Part shown: piece by piece, positions 33,340 through 42,893 of the stretch | How positions within the stretch are numbered: the first letter of the stretch is position 1 | Layout of the letters: each line of letters begins with the position of its first letter | NCBI GenBank assembly: GCA_021399435.1 | Contig: JAJTUP010000033.1 | Span: 682,001 to 746,000 of the forward strand | Source: Diaporthe sp. PMI_573 | Lineage: Eukaryota > Ascomycota > Sordariomycetes > Diaporthales > Diaporthaceae | Length of the DNA stretch: 64,000 nucleotides | Reading direction: 5' to 3' | The notes under the pieces: generated by a model | Database searches by the model: none | What the model was told of the DNA's origin: nothing | The model's input: the letters and a program-made list of their open reading frames with translations, nothing else | Made by a program: the position numbers and the translations under genes

Positions 33340-34092
33340 CTGAACCTAGAGGCCACAGCACAAGCTGACGGCGATTGTAGTTATGTGTAGGCTGGACAAA
33401 GTCAACCGCCGCGCAGTCTGAAGCCTGGCAGGAAACGTACACGGAGGACGAGAAGCGCCCACAAGGCCTGAGGGAAGGCGCCAGTGCATTGCTGGCTGTC
33501 CGCAGAAGACTGCCTGGGTCATAATACCCTATGGACAGGTAAGCAGGCAGGGTCGACGTAGCATGGCATCAGCCAGCTCGCAAGAGTCGACCTATCAGGT
33601 GTGGGAGCGCTTCTCAATCCGGTACCCTTCCGACAAGGGGTGCGGGAGTAACAAGCCCAGCAAGGGACAAACCTGCGACAGCTATGCGCGACGAGATGGC
33701 CATTTGGGTCCAATGGCTCAATGGGTGCATCCCGCAGGCTGCAGCCATGCAACCCGCCATTCATTCAGTCGGGTCTCAGTGGCATGGATCGATAAAGAGA
33801 AGAGGGGGATGAAGCCGTTGCGAAGGCGGTGAGCCCAGAATGCAGGGGCCTTGGAGACATTGAGAGCTGCCCTCCCCCCTCCCCCCTCCCCCCGCCGGGC
33901 CCCCCACGTCACAGGGGTCCACTAAAAACATTCTGCCGTCCGCCATCGTCTCATTCTCCCAAAACTTGTCGGCTGCATCAGCCCATCCCAACTACAGCCC
34001 TTTTGCCCCGTATTGACTTTTGTTTTCTCGTCGCCGTCTGTGCTGCCGTCTTTCTCTCTGCTCTGTCAGTCGTGCCAGTCTCTTGCTCAATC
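33340..34092. promoter_or_regulatory. Divergent promoter, Zn2Cys6 regulator / OFD1-like gene
   Basis: 753 bp between two start codons. A C-rich block (about 33870-33905, runs of CCCTCCCC) and CT-rich DNA precede the OFD1-like ATG. A frame upstream of and in phase with that ATG is open to about 33829 but is low-complexity, so I treat it as 5' leader. Confidence 0.5.
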
Positions 34093-36147
34093 ATGAAGCG
34101 CAAGGCCGCATCACAGCCTGGCCCCAAGAGGGCATCCTCCAAACGCCCCAAGACTTGTAAGTCAAACCGTTGCAGCTCTCCTGCCCACCTCTGGGTCGTG
34201 CAAACGGCTGACCTTGGCCATCCCACAACTCAAGCCCTCCCAGAATCTGAAGCCAAGGCTCGGTTCCGGGGAGGCCTCTTCGACCAAAGAGTCCTGGACT
34301 CCTACACCAAGGGCTACGCTGAATCGTCGCCCTACAAACACAGCGTCATCAACGGCCTGGTCGACGATTCCTTGCTTCGCAGTGTCCGCCAAGAGATCCG
34401 TGAGAACGTCAGTTTCACCCCCAAGGAGACCGACATCTACAAGATCCACCAGTCCGGCGACCTTGCCAACCTCGATGGCCTGGACGACGAAGCCCTTTCA
34501 AAGCTGCCCAGCCTCCTCTCCCTGCGCGATGCCATATACTCCGAGGCATTCCGCAACTATGTCACCCACATCACTGGCTGCGGACCCCTCAGTGGTCGCA
34601 AGACCGACATGGCCATCAACGTCTACACCCCTGGCTGCTATCTGCTCTGTCACGACGACGTCATCGGCAGCCGCAAGGTCAGCTATATCCTGTATCTCAC
34701 CGACCCAGACAAGCCATGGCAGCCCGAATGGGGTGGCGCGCTCCGTCTGTTCCCCGTCTTCGATCGCAAGGGCAAGGGCGGCGCCGTCGCCAAGACACCC
34801 GGGCCCGACGTCGTCAAGGTCATCCCCCCGGCCTGGAATCAGCTGAGCTTCTTCGCCGTCCAGCCTGGTGAGAGCTTTCACGACGTCGAGGAGGTCTACC
34901 ACGCCGACTCCAAGGACCACTTGGAAAGCCAGGGCGGGCGTGTGCGCATGGCCATCAGCGGATGGTTCCACATCCCCCAGGTCGGCGAGGAGGGCTACGT
35001 CGAGGGCGCTGAGGAGGCACAGGTCAAGAACAGCGGCCTGATGCAGCTGCAGGGCGACCCTGACCAGCACGACGAGCCGCAACCCAAGTCTGTCCCTGCC
35101 GGGCAGGCCAGGACCTTCGACGACTTTGAAGAGTCTGATATCGAGTTCTTGCTCCAGTACCTCCACCCCACCTATCTAACACCAGACACCCTGGAGCAGA
35201 TGCAGGAGCACTTTGACGAGAACTCGAGCATCACTCTGCCCAACATACTGGGTAAGAAGTTTGCGGCCAGACTGAAAGACTATGTCCTCAAGAAGGAGGC
35301 CGAGGAACTGCCCGAGGCAAGCGACGCAACCGAAGGGCAGACAGCTTGGAGGGTCGCCAAACCACCCCACAAGCACCGCTTCCTGTATATACAGCCGGGA
35401 CAGGGCGACAAAGATAAAGACTCTCCGATCAGGGAGTTGCTTGATGAGCTCCTCCCCAGCCCTCAGTTCAGGGCCTGGTTGTCCATGGCCACCAATTGCA
35501 CTATTGAGAGTTCCGATCTTCTTGCCCGCCGCTTCCGCCGTGGCCTGGACTACACGCTCGCCACTGGCCATGTGGGAAAGCCCCGCCTAGAGCTCAATCT
35601 GGGCTTCACCCCGACCTCCGGCTGGGGCGATGATGATGATGAGGATAGGCAGCCCGAGGTCGAGGACCAAGACAAGGGCAAGAAGACAAATGGGAGCAAG
35701 TCAACCCCCAGATCAAAGGGCAAGGGCAATTCCAGGGAAGTGGCGGTCGCTGAGGAGCCTGAAGAGCAAGAGCCTGAGGAGGTGGGCGGCCACGAGGTCT
35801 ACATGGCGGGCGATGACTGCGACGAAGAGGACGCTGCAATCTACAAGTCTTCTGCCGACGATGACAACATCTTGTTTTTCCAGGCGGCGGCTTGGAATAA
35901 GTTGACAATCGTGCTGCGTGACAGCGGAACGCTACGGTTTGTCAAGTACGTCAGCAGGAAGGCCAAGGGAGATAGGTGGGACGTCAGCGCTACTTTCGAC
36001 ATTGAAGAGCAGGATGACGATGACGATGATGAGGGCGGAGAAGAAAATGACGGGGACCGACCTGCAAATGGAGTCTCACTTGAGGACGAGTCAGAAGAGG
36101 AATTCCAGGGCTTCTCGGATCACAACGATGATTCCGAATCCGAGTGA
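34093..36147 (+). CDS. Prolyl dihydroxylase of the OFD1/TPA1 family (2-oxoglutarate/Fe(II))
   Basis: Two exons, 34093-34156 and 34235-36147, giving 658 residues. The intron (78 nt, GTAAGT donor, GCTGAC branch) has a length divisible by three and no in-frame stop, so retention would add 26 residues. After MKRK and a basic start comes the double-stranded beta-helix domain. Fe(II) ligands His161-x-Asp163 are in LLCHDDVIGSRKVSYILYLT, the distal His is probably His237 in SFHDVEEV, and the 2-oxoglutarate Arg is in VRMAISGWFH. A second, degenerate domain follows (LRFVKYVSRKAKGDRWDVSA), with acidic tracts. Family members hydroxylate a ribosomal protein S23 proline. In yeasts they also link translation termination and sterol/hypoxia signalling. 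Confidence 0.9.
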   Translation: MKRKAASQPGPKRASSKRPKTCKSNRCSSPAHLWVVQTADLGHPTTQALPESEAKARFRGGLFDQRVLDSYTKGYAESSPYKHSVINGLVDDSLLRSVRQEIRENVSFTPKETDIYKIHQSGDLANLDGLDDEALSKLPSLLSLRDAIYSEAFRNYVTHITGCGPLSGRKTDMAINVYTPGCYLLCHDDVIGSRKVSYILYLTDPDKPWQPEWGGALRLFPVFDRKGKGGAVAKTPGPDVVKVIPPAWNQLSFFAVQPGESFHDVEEVYHADSKDHLESQGGRVRMAISGWFHIPQVGEEGYVEGAEEAQVKNSGLMQLQGDPDQHDEPQPKSVPAGQARTFDDFEESDIEFLLQYLHPTYLTPDTLEQMQEHFDENSSITLPNILGKKFAARLKDYVLKKEAEELPEASDATEGQTAWRVAKPPHKHRFLYIQPGQGDKDKDSPIRELLDELLPSPQFRAWLSMATNCTIESSDLLARRFRRGLDYTLATGHVGKPRLELNLGFTPTSGWGDDDDEDRQPEVEDQDKGKKTNGSKSTPRSKGKGNSREVAVAEEPEEQEPEEVGGHEVYMAGDDCDEEDAAIYKSSADDDNILFFQAAAWNKLTIVLRDSGTLRFVKYVSRKAKGDRWDVSATFDIEEQDDDDDDEGGEENDGDRPANGVSLEDESEEEFQGFSDHNDDSESE

Positions 36148-37399
36148 TGTGGGGGGGAGGAAGTCGTTCGTTGGTCATGGCTCCAAGATGGAGAAGCGTT
36201 GGGCACGGCAAAGTAACAATCACGAGGAAAGGAACGAGATGTCTTTGTCCATATCATCCTCTAGGCGACCCAGAATGACCTGCTCACTCCCGTCCTTGTC
36301 AACTCGCGGGAGTTAACCAACCACTGCTGTTTTATGCGGAACAGAACTTGGAGTAAGTGTGATTGAAAAGGGCGGGTCAGGCTGATTCCCGTCCTGACAG
36401 GTGATAGTTCTGTTTATTTGCAACCTTGACTGTCCACACATCGGGGTACGAACAAACAGATAAAGCTGAGGAAGACGTGAGTTACGCTCTGCTGACAGCT
36501 AGTAAAAATTTCCAAATCTGCCCTGCTATCCTGTAGATGCCATTGCCTACCCCAATGTGAGAAGTACCTAGCCGAAATGGGGGGCTGGGGGCGCAAAGTC
36601 TAAGCAGCCGCAGTTGTGGTCATGCCCATTATCTTAAGTGCCGTCTCTGTTGCTGTGTGAAGACACCCAGACAATCAACCCCGCCAGCAAAAGCTTCCTG
36701 GCACCTGGTCTTGTTGCTTTGCCCTGCCTGGTGAGGCTGCTGTAGGTAGGGCATACTTGGACTGCTCCGGCCTTGAGGGAGTGGTCATATCACCTAGACT
36801 ATCACCATAACACAGCCACATGCTCAACAAGTTCGCCACATTTTAATGGGGCTCCCCTGGCTTGCAACTCTACCCAGTCATCCTATGGAAGGTTATCCCA
36901 TACGAAGGTTGGGGGGCATCCCACAGGAGGTTGGCATTGAGCACTGCGCAGGCGTTCCACTACATTAAAGAGATGCTGTGGCCACGTCGTGGAGACCCAA
37001 GCAAAGTGATCAATCACGGTAGCGATAGCATCAAACCCACCGCCCAAGATCAACCGCAATGTATGCAATACAATTGAAATCTTCAATTTGACACGTCGAG
37101 TCTGTGATGGTGAGACATGTGGTTGAAAGCGAAGGATGTGGGCTGTGCAGGGATTTTACTTTCAAGGGATGTTCTGTACGCTTCAAAATCCGGTCCCTTG
37201 CTCTCGGAGCCCACTCCAATAATTCACATCGAAGATCCACCTCACAAATGCCCTGGTTAGCAGCAACACGCCAAGCCTTCACGGTCATTACATGGGAACA
37301 AAGATACGAGAATTAAGGAGGGCTGAGGTATGCAATCTATTCAGTCACTCTACGCATAGGCCTGGCCGTGTGAAGGGAAAGGTCACGCGGTCCTTTTGC
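36148..37399. other. Intergenic DNA after the OFD1-like gene
   Basis: 1.25 kb without a supported gene. Repeat copy C lies at about 36798-37015. Both flanking genes end toward this stretch. Confidence 0.5.
36798..37015 (+). repeat. Dispersed repeat, copy C
   Basis: The best-preserved copy. The 5' block (ACCATAACACAGCCACATG, then CTCAACAA) is followed by three related modules: TCCTATGGAAGGTT, TCCCATACGAAGGTT and TCCCACAGGAGGTT. The 3' block is GATGCTGTGGCCACGT followed by AGCAAAGTGATCAAT. Copy D matches it over nearly the full length in the opposite orientation. No coding capacity. Boundaries are approximate. Confidence 0.8.
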
Positions 37400-37750
37400 T
37401 CAATAACTGATGCTTAGAGGGCTGAATGCCTCGTTGCCATCATTCGCGTCTGACTCCTCCATTACGACACCACTGTTGTTATCCGTACCCAGCCGTAGCC
37501 TTGTCTTGGCCTCAGCAAGTTGCTCCTTGATGGTCGCTAACATGTTAGCTTGCTTGTCCAGTCTGGCGGCGCAGTCTGGACAGACCTCAGGCACCCTGAT
37601 GCTCTGCACCGGGTGGAAATCGACCCTCCCGCAGCCGGAGCTGGTCTCCTCGTTCTCGTAGGCCAGTTGGAGATGGCATTTTCGCACCAATCCGGCAATT
37701 TTTGAGTGGTTGTCGGCAAAGATGACTCGCTTGTACCAACACGTTGCTGA
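37400..37750 (-). CDS. Small Cys-rich protein, 3' exon(s) only, 5' end unresolved
   Basis: An open frame on the minus strand ending in a stop at 37400. It looks real because of its Cys spacing (TCWYKRV, RKCHL, SGCGRVDFHP, VCPDCAARL), followed by a short coiled-coil-like stretch (LDKQANMLATIKEQLAEAK). The pattern of spaced Cys with a VCPDC box is seen in many small uncharacterised Pezizomycotina proteins and suggests a zinc-binding fold. The frame continues open to about 37796 but has no ATG, so one or more 5' exons must lie upstream (towards 38,000). I could not place the splice sites. Function is unknown. Confidence 0.4.
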   Translation of the reverse strand, partial: SATCWYKRVIFADNHSKIAGLVRKCHLQLAYENEETSSGCGRVDFHPVQSIRVPEVCPDCAARLDKQANMLATIKEQLAEAKTRLRLGTDNNSGVVMEESDANDGNEAFSPLSISY

Positions 37751-38060
37751 GCAAGCGGCACAGAGAGTCTGGGGTTGAGTTATATCGGCAACAACGATAG
37801 GTCAACTCGGCGGCCGATAAGGGGAAACGAGGAGACTGTGGTGATTGTGAAAACCATGCGACTGATGTGTTGGGGCGCGAGATTTCGAGGCAGATATCTG
37901 TCTTTCACGGAGAGTCTGGGTGGCTATAGTAGGATGAAAGCGAGTCGTAGGTGTGACCGAGAACAGAGCATTGTATATGTCTGGGCCAACAGGTACGTGC
38001 TGGGCATCCTTTGCCATCCTCTCTTGGGCTGAGTCTATTTGTTGCTCTTGCACAATGCTA

Positions 38061-39169
38061 TCAGGTCTTTGTTGATCGAACGTGGGCCGCCCGTTTCTGT
38101 AGGAAGCTGCTGTGCATTACTTCGGCAAAGTCGCGAGCCCAGCAGATGAGCTCATCCCTGTACTGGGAGACATGAGGGACATTGTAATTAAGCCTTGTCT
38201 GCAACATGTGCAGGAGGTCGCTCCCTTTGACTGCCGTCCTGTTGGAACTCGCGGTCTTTGTGGTGGGCCTTTGTCCTGGCTCGGCCTTTGGAGAAATCAC
38301 AACGCCACCAAACTCCAGGAGGCACTCGAGATCGGTTGTTGAGTCACCAAAGTAGACAATCTCGACCGAGAGCTTCGGCTTGGCCTTCTGTTGTTGCCGT
38401 TGGAGGCATCGTAACGCTGATAGCTTGTCCGAACCGACAGCCAGGACGCTGGGCCATTCAACCGAAGCGGTGTCAGCAGACACGGCTGGAGTAGCGTTGA
38501 TAGAGCCGTCGGCTGGGTTGATCTCGTTGGCAATAACCGGCGAGATTTCTTCACTGCTCAACACGCCCCTTACGTACGCGGCGGACCAATTCACCGAGAG
38601 GACCTGTGTGCTAGCCCTGTCCTCAATGACCTGAGTCCGGGGTTTAGTAGTCGGTTTACCAGGGCACACGAGTGGGCCAGAGAGTCGGCTGGGGAGGCTC
38701 TCACCGAAGGGCTCCGTATGAGATCAATGAGATCGGAGAATCCGTTGCGCAATCTCACAACCTGCTTCTCCCTGTGCTCTTGGCCGCAACGGAAGAGGTG
38801 CTCTAGTGGAACGCCACGAAATAATCCCGCATCTTGTACTCGCGACAGTGAAGCCCGTTCAATCTGCCGGCGCTGGTTATTTGAGAAATGGGCTCTCGCC
38901 ACATCCAAAGACGTCGAATGGCCATGCTGGACACTGGGCTCGAGATTTCTGTCATACGCATCAAGATCTGCCATGTATGACTTGACGACATGATGCCAGG
39001 CATCAGTCAGGGACTGACAAGCCTCTGGCGAGGATACAGTTTTGTGGTGACTCAGGGCGGCGTCAACGACAGACGCAATACTGTCGGCCTCTGTGATTGT
39101 GCCGTCGAAATCGAAAACCAACTCCAAGGCCATGTTGGAGCTGTCCTGGGGCGAAGCTGGCACAGACAT
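38061..39169 (-). CDS. HAD-superfamily phosphatase-like protein
   Basis: Two exons on the minus strand, 38705-39169 and 38061-38630 (GT-AG intron of 74 nt with a CTACTAAAC branch-like site), giving 344 residues. HAD motif I is VFDFDGTIT near the N-terminus. The motif II region is QVLSVNWSAAYVRGVL, formed just after the junction. Motif IV is VYFGDSTTDLECLLEFGGVV. This is the layout of fungal HAD phosphatases related to phosphoserine phosphatase/MtnX-type enzymes. The substrate is unknown. The ATG at 39169 is the first in frame; a second at 39133 begins directly at MALELVFDFDG and could be the true start. It is divergent from a small Cys-rich gene 429 bp away. Confidence 0.82.
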
Positions 39170-39598
39170 GGGGCAGGACTGGTGGCTGGGTATGTGGGTG
39201 AAGGACCGTATCAAGTGACGGATCGGTCGGTTGATCGGTCTGGCGGTGGGCGTGCCAGGTTTGACCGAACTGCGAGGAGCTCGGGTGTCACCTGCTGCTC
39301 CTAACTATGGTGACCCCGTAGGTTCGAGGCAGAGCCCAAGTCACGACGAAGAAGCGACCTGGGGATGGGATGAAGACGGGCGTCGAGTGACGAGGTGAAT
39401 TGTGAGCTTTGCTCAAAAGTAGAGCAGTCGTCCAAGGCGGCGACAGCCCCCCCCCCAAGCCTTGCTCCCCTCCGACCCAAGCCCCTCTGGTCTGACAGCT
39501 CTCACGTCCAATTCTCCAATCCGTCTTTCTAGGGACGGCTTGCACACCGGCTAAATCGAACCAATTCACCATCCAGAGAAAACGTAAAAGAACAGGCA
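39170..39598. promoter_or_regulatory. Divergent promoter, HAD phosphatase / small Cys-rich gene
   Basis: 429 bp between two start codons. It includes a run of nine or more C at about 39449. No specific binding site can be assigned. Confidence 0.45.
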
Positions 39599-39889
39599 AT
39601 GTGTCGGATCGCGATGTACAAGTCGCCCAGGTGCAAGTGCAAATGGCTTCAAATCATTGAGCCGTGCGCTCCCAACGCCGGGTTTAGCCAATGCCCTTGT
39701 TTTGGCATTGGGAACGCCATGTACCCGCCCGACGAATACGAAAGCGACCAGTGCCCTCTGCACGTTTATTTTGGGTGCTATGACCGAAACCACACCCGCA
39801 TGGTCATCAGGGAGAGATGCGGCATCAGGTTTGGGAGCGGTCCCAGCAGGCACGATCCTGGGTTCGAGGTGGGATGTGTCGTGATGTGA
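39599..39889 (+). CDS. Small Cys-rich protein of unknown function
   Basis: Single exon, 96 residues, with 12 Cys. Blocks are MCRIAMYKSPRCKCKWLQI, EPCAPNAGFSQCPCFGIGNA, SDQCPLHVYFGCYDRNHTRM and ERCGIRFG. There is no signal peptide. The Cys spacing, the CKWLQI block and the ordered, non-repetitive composition look like a real gene of the small Cys-rich zinc-binding-like type found in Pezizomycotina, not a chance frame. A 114-codon frame on the opposite strand is its shadow. It is divergent from the HAD phosphatase and 205 bp from the 3' end of RPE1. A Cys/His structural metal site is a guess. Confidence 0.6.
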   Translation: MCRIAMYKSPRCKCKWLQIIEPCAPNAGFSQCPCFGIGNAMYPPDEYESDQCPLHVYFGCYDRNHTRMVIRERCGIRFGSGPSRHDPGFEVGCVVM

Positions 39890-40094
39890 CGAGGCGGGAG
39901 GAAATGGCACAGTCAGAACGGCCCTCGTGAGCCATGTAAGCGACCGGGGCTCCTAGGATCCGAGGAATCCCGTCTGACCAACAATGTCCAAGATTCATGG
40001 GGCTTAACCGATCTATGCGCTCCCGTACGTCTACGCTTTGGGCCTCGCTCTCAAATCTACAACTGGCTGAGGGGCGACGTCCTTCACATCTCAT

Positions 40095-41051
40095 TCAGAG
40101 CCTCCCAGCCTTGGACTGGACTGATTTTCGCAGCACCGAGATGACTTCGGAGGGGTCCTTGGCTCCGAAGACAGCGCTTCCCGCCACGATGACATTTGCG
40201 CCGGCGTCGGCAGCCTGGTCAATGGTGTCCGGTCCCAGTCCCCCGTCCACCTCGATGTTTAGGTTAGGGTACTTCTTCCTGAGCTCCTGGACCTTCGGCA
40301 GCTCGCTGGCCATGAACTTTTGGCCACCGAATCCAGGCTCGACCGTCATGATCAGCACCATCTGCAACCACATCAGCCTTGATGACAGCCCTTTTCTTTT
40401 CTTTTTTTTTCTTTTTCCACCTGGTCGCCAGGCTGTTGGGAACTCGGGTGTGAGCACTCACGTCTGGCCTCTCCTTCTCGTCTGGGTTTTCCAGGATATC
40501 CCACAGCACGTCAACGCCCGTCTTTGGCTTGATTGCGATGCCAGCCAGCAGGCCGCAGTCGTGGATGTAGCGGATCAGCTCCTTGGGGTTTGTCTTCAGC
40601 TCGCTCTCTGCCGAGGGGGTCTCTGCGGCGGTGGAAAAGGCGGCCTCGTAGTGAAAGCAGTACAAATCACAGCCGGCATTCTTGAACTCGTTGACCCATC
40701 GCTTCGGCTCTGCAATCATCATGTGACAGTCGAAGGTGCCGCGGCCATGGGCGGTGGTGGGCTTGTCGACGTGGGGGCGGATCTTGGCGACGACAGGGGC
40801 GCCAAAGGTTATGTTTGGGACAAAATGTCCGTCCCTGGGGCGAGTGCGATCAGCGGCGGGCGTAGGAGAGCGGCGGAGGTGAGCACGACCTTCGCACCAA
40901 GAGGTGAGGGCTCGTGGGAGAGGGGGAGAGCTCACATGATGTCGACATGAAGCCAATCTGCGCCCTGCTCCATCGTCCTTGCACAATCCGCCCCGAGCTG
41001 TGCAAAGTCTGCGGACAGGATAGAGGGGGCGATGATGGCGTTGGGGGCCAT
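40095..41051 (-). CDS. RPE1: Ribulose-phosphate 3-epimerase
   Basis: Three exons on the minus strand, 40936-41051, 40462-40834 and 40095-40361 (GT-AG introns of 101 and 100 nt), giving 251 residues, the usual family size. Conserved segments in order: [33 protein letters not shown] (across junction 1), [20 protein letters not shown], and [21 protein letters not shown] (across junction 2), then VDGGLGPDT and [11 protein letters not shown]. The enzyme interconverts ribulose 5-phosphate and xylulose 5-phosphate in the cytosolic pentose phosphate pathway; the two Asp and two His metal ligands lie in the motifs listed. It is divergent from a questin oxidase-like gene. Confidence 0.95.
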
Positions 41052-41636
41052 TGTGATGGACAGCATGCGACTGAGTTGGCGAGCGGCTCTGGGTGACGTG
41101 CTACGTTACGATGCGGGTGTGTGTATGTGTTGTGTGCGTTGTTGCAAACACGGACGACCAGACAAGGTTTAAGATGCGTGGTGTGGAAGCCCTCTCAACG
41201 GGCACCACGGCACGACAGCCAGTGGCGGGGGCGGGGGCATCTTCCTTGCACAGCTCCTCGGTGCTGTGACGTCGGTGGGCCCCCTTCCTGGAGCTTCGCA
41301 CGTTACACAGTAATAACGCGACCATGGATATGTCGAGTTCAACATGCTACAAATACATACAATACTACCAGGCTGTAGAACCTGATGAGGGGCAAAAGGG
41401 GGGGCCGGATTCCACTTGAGTAACATCATCCGACAATCCGGGGAAAGCTCCAAATTGTTGGGGCAGTTTCGTTCGCCACTCACCCCCGGGGCAACATCGT
41501 ACAGTTTACCCCCCTTGCCTGCTCCCATCGCAATCACATCACGGGGGGACAACCCGACCCGGGCCCATCATCGTGACCATCCACAAGCTTGGACTCACGC
41601 AGCACACAGCACGCAGCACACACATCTCGCAGGGCG
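41052..41636. promoter_or_regulatory. Divergent promoter, RPE1 / questin oxidase-like gene
   Basis: 585 bp between two start codons. A CAGCACACA-type repeat lies just before the + strand start. No defined site is assigned. Confidence 0.5.
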
Positions 41637-42893
41637 ATGCTTTCGTACATCTACGGCCGTCTGGTCGGCGCGCCCGCGCACCAGGCCATCCCCGTCGAGC
41701 CCGTCGAGGTGCACCGCATCGAGGCGGCCCCCGACAAGCGGCCCCGGACGCTCAAGCACCTACTCCGCGCAAACCACACCAACCATGCCATCCTCTACCA
41801 CACGCTGCAGTTCCACAACCACCTGCCACACGTCCTCGGCTCCGCCTATCTCCTCGGCGCCTCCCCCGACCAGCTGCACACAATCTACGACTACGAGTCC
41901 AAGGAGCTCGAGCCCTGGTCTGACAGCCCGGCCGAGATAGTCCAGGATGACTGGCGCGACTTCCTCGGCGACAGGCACTACCAGAGGGCCTACGTCGACT
42001 TCTTCGAGGACCAGCTGGTGGGCAGGCGCCTGGGCTCCCAGTCGTGGGACTGGACAAGGGTCGTCAACGACTACGTCTGGGGGGACGCCGCCGACGGCCC
42101 GCCCCTGGGCAACAACCTGATCGCCGGCCTCGGCCACCCCCTGATCCACCTGGGCTACGCCTACGAGCTGGACAACAAGGAGCTCGCCATAGAGGCCCTG
42201 GCCATGGCCGCCACCCAGTATGACTTCATGCACAAGTACCTCGACGACCCGAAATACACCCGGCCGCCGTCCAGGCCGGGCCTCACCTCGACCTCGCCCC
42301 TCGAGATCCTCGGCAACGTCAGGGCCGACAAGAGGTTCCAAGGTCTGTTCGACAAGGGCCAGGGCTTCGACAACATCGAGCTCCTCTTCGACAAGCACGA
42401 GGACCTGGTGCTCGACTATTGGAACGCTTGGGACCTGGGCAGCCACCCGGCCAAGCGCTTCGAGGAGAGCCAGGAGGCGGCCACGGCCCTGCTGGTGGCG
42501 ACCGTGCCGCCCGGGGCGCATTCATACAACTTCCTGGTGGTGCACCTGCTCACCACCAGCCACGCGGTGCGCATCCTGCTGCCGATGATCCCGGCCAAGT
42601 TCCACATCCCACTGGTGCGGCAGTGGTGGCTGTTCACCGTGTCGACTTACATCGCGGAGCTCAGGCCCAAGATCGACCCAGACTACGTGCCCTGGCCCGA
42701 GGGGTCCTCCAACAAGGGGTGGGCATACGTTGAGGACAAGGCGGTGAATGGCCAGTATGCCACGGATGCGCACTTCGTCAAGGCGGTAAGGGCAATGCGC
42801 GAGGCGGCAAGGACCTGGGGAGATGTTCACGAGCGATACCTGGCCTCGGCTGTGCGATTTGTGGATGACTTCCGGGGCTGGACCTTCTCATGA
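41637..42893 (+). CDS. Questin oxidase-like protein (DUF4243)
   Basis: Single exon, 418 residues from the ATG at 41637; the upstream extension lacks an ATG. The family is recognised from the His-rich LRANHTNHAILYHTLQFHNHLPHVLGSAYLLGASPDQL region (about residues 41-80), LGHPLIHLGYAYEL, LVATVPPGAHSYNFLVVHLLTTSHAVR and RQWWLFTVSTYIAEL. Characterised relatives (AflY, GedK) act as Baeyer-Villiger-type oxidases on anthraquinone intermediates in polyketide pathways. No polyketide synthase or other biosynthetic gene lies nearby, so a stand-alone role is likely and the substrate is unknown. No signal peptide is seen. It shares a promoter region with RPE1. Confidence 0.85.
   Translation: MLSYIYGRLVGAPAHQAIPVEPVEVHRIEAAPDKRPRTLKHLLRANHTNHAILYHTLQFHNHLPHVLGSAYLLGASPDQLHTIYDYESKELEPWSDSPAEIVQDDWRDFLGDRHYQRAYVDFFEDQLVGRRLGSQSWDWTRVVNDYVWGDAADGPPLGNNLIAGLGHPLIHLGYAYELDNKELAIEALAMAATQYDFMHKYLDDPKYTRPPSRPGLTSTSPLEILGNVRADKRFQGLFDKGQGFDNIELLFDKHEDLVLDYWNAWDLGSHPAKRFEESQEAATALLVATVPPGAHSYNFLVVHLLTTSHAVRILLPMIPAKFHIPLVRQWWLFTVSTYIAELRPKIDPDYVPWPEGSSNKGWAYVEDKAVNGQYATDAHFVKAVRAMREAARTWGDVHERYLASAVRFVDDFRGWTFS

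Noticed and set aside
33829..34092. 88-residue N-terminal extension of the OFD1-like protein
   Set aside because: The extension is Pro/Ser-rich leader-like DNA, and the family N-terminus fits the ATG at 34093.
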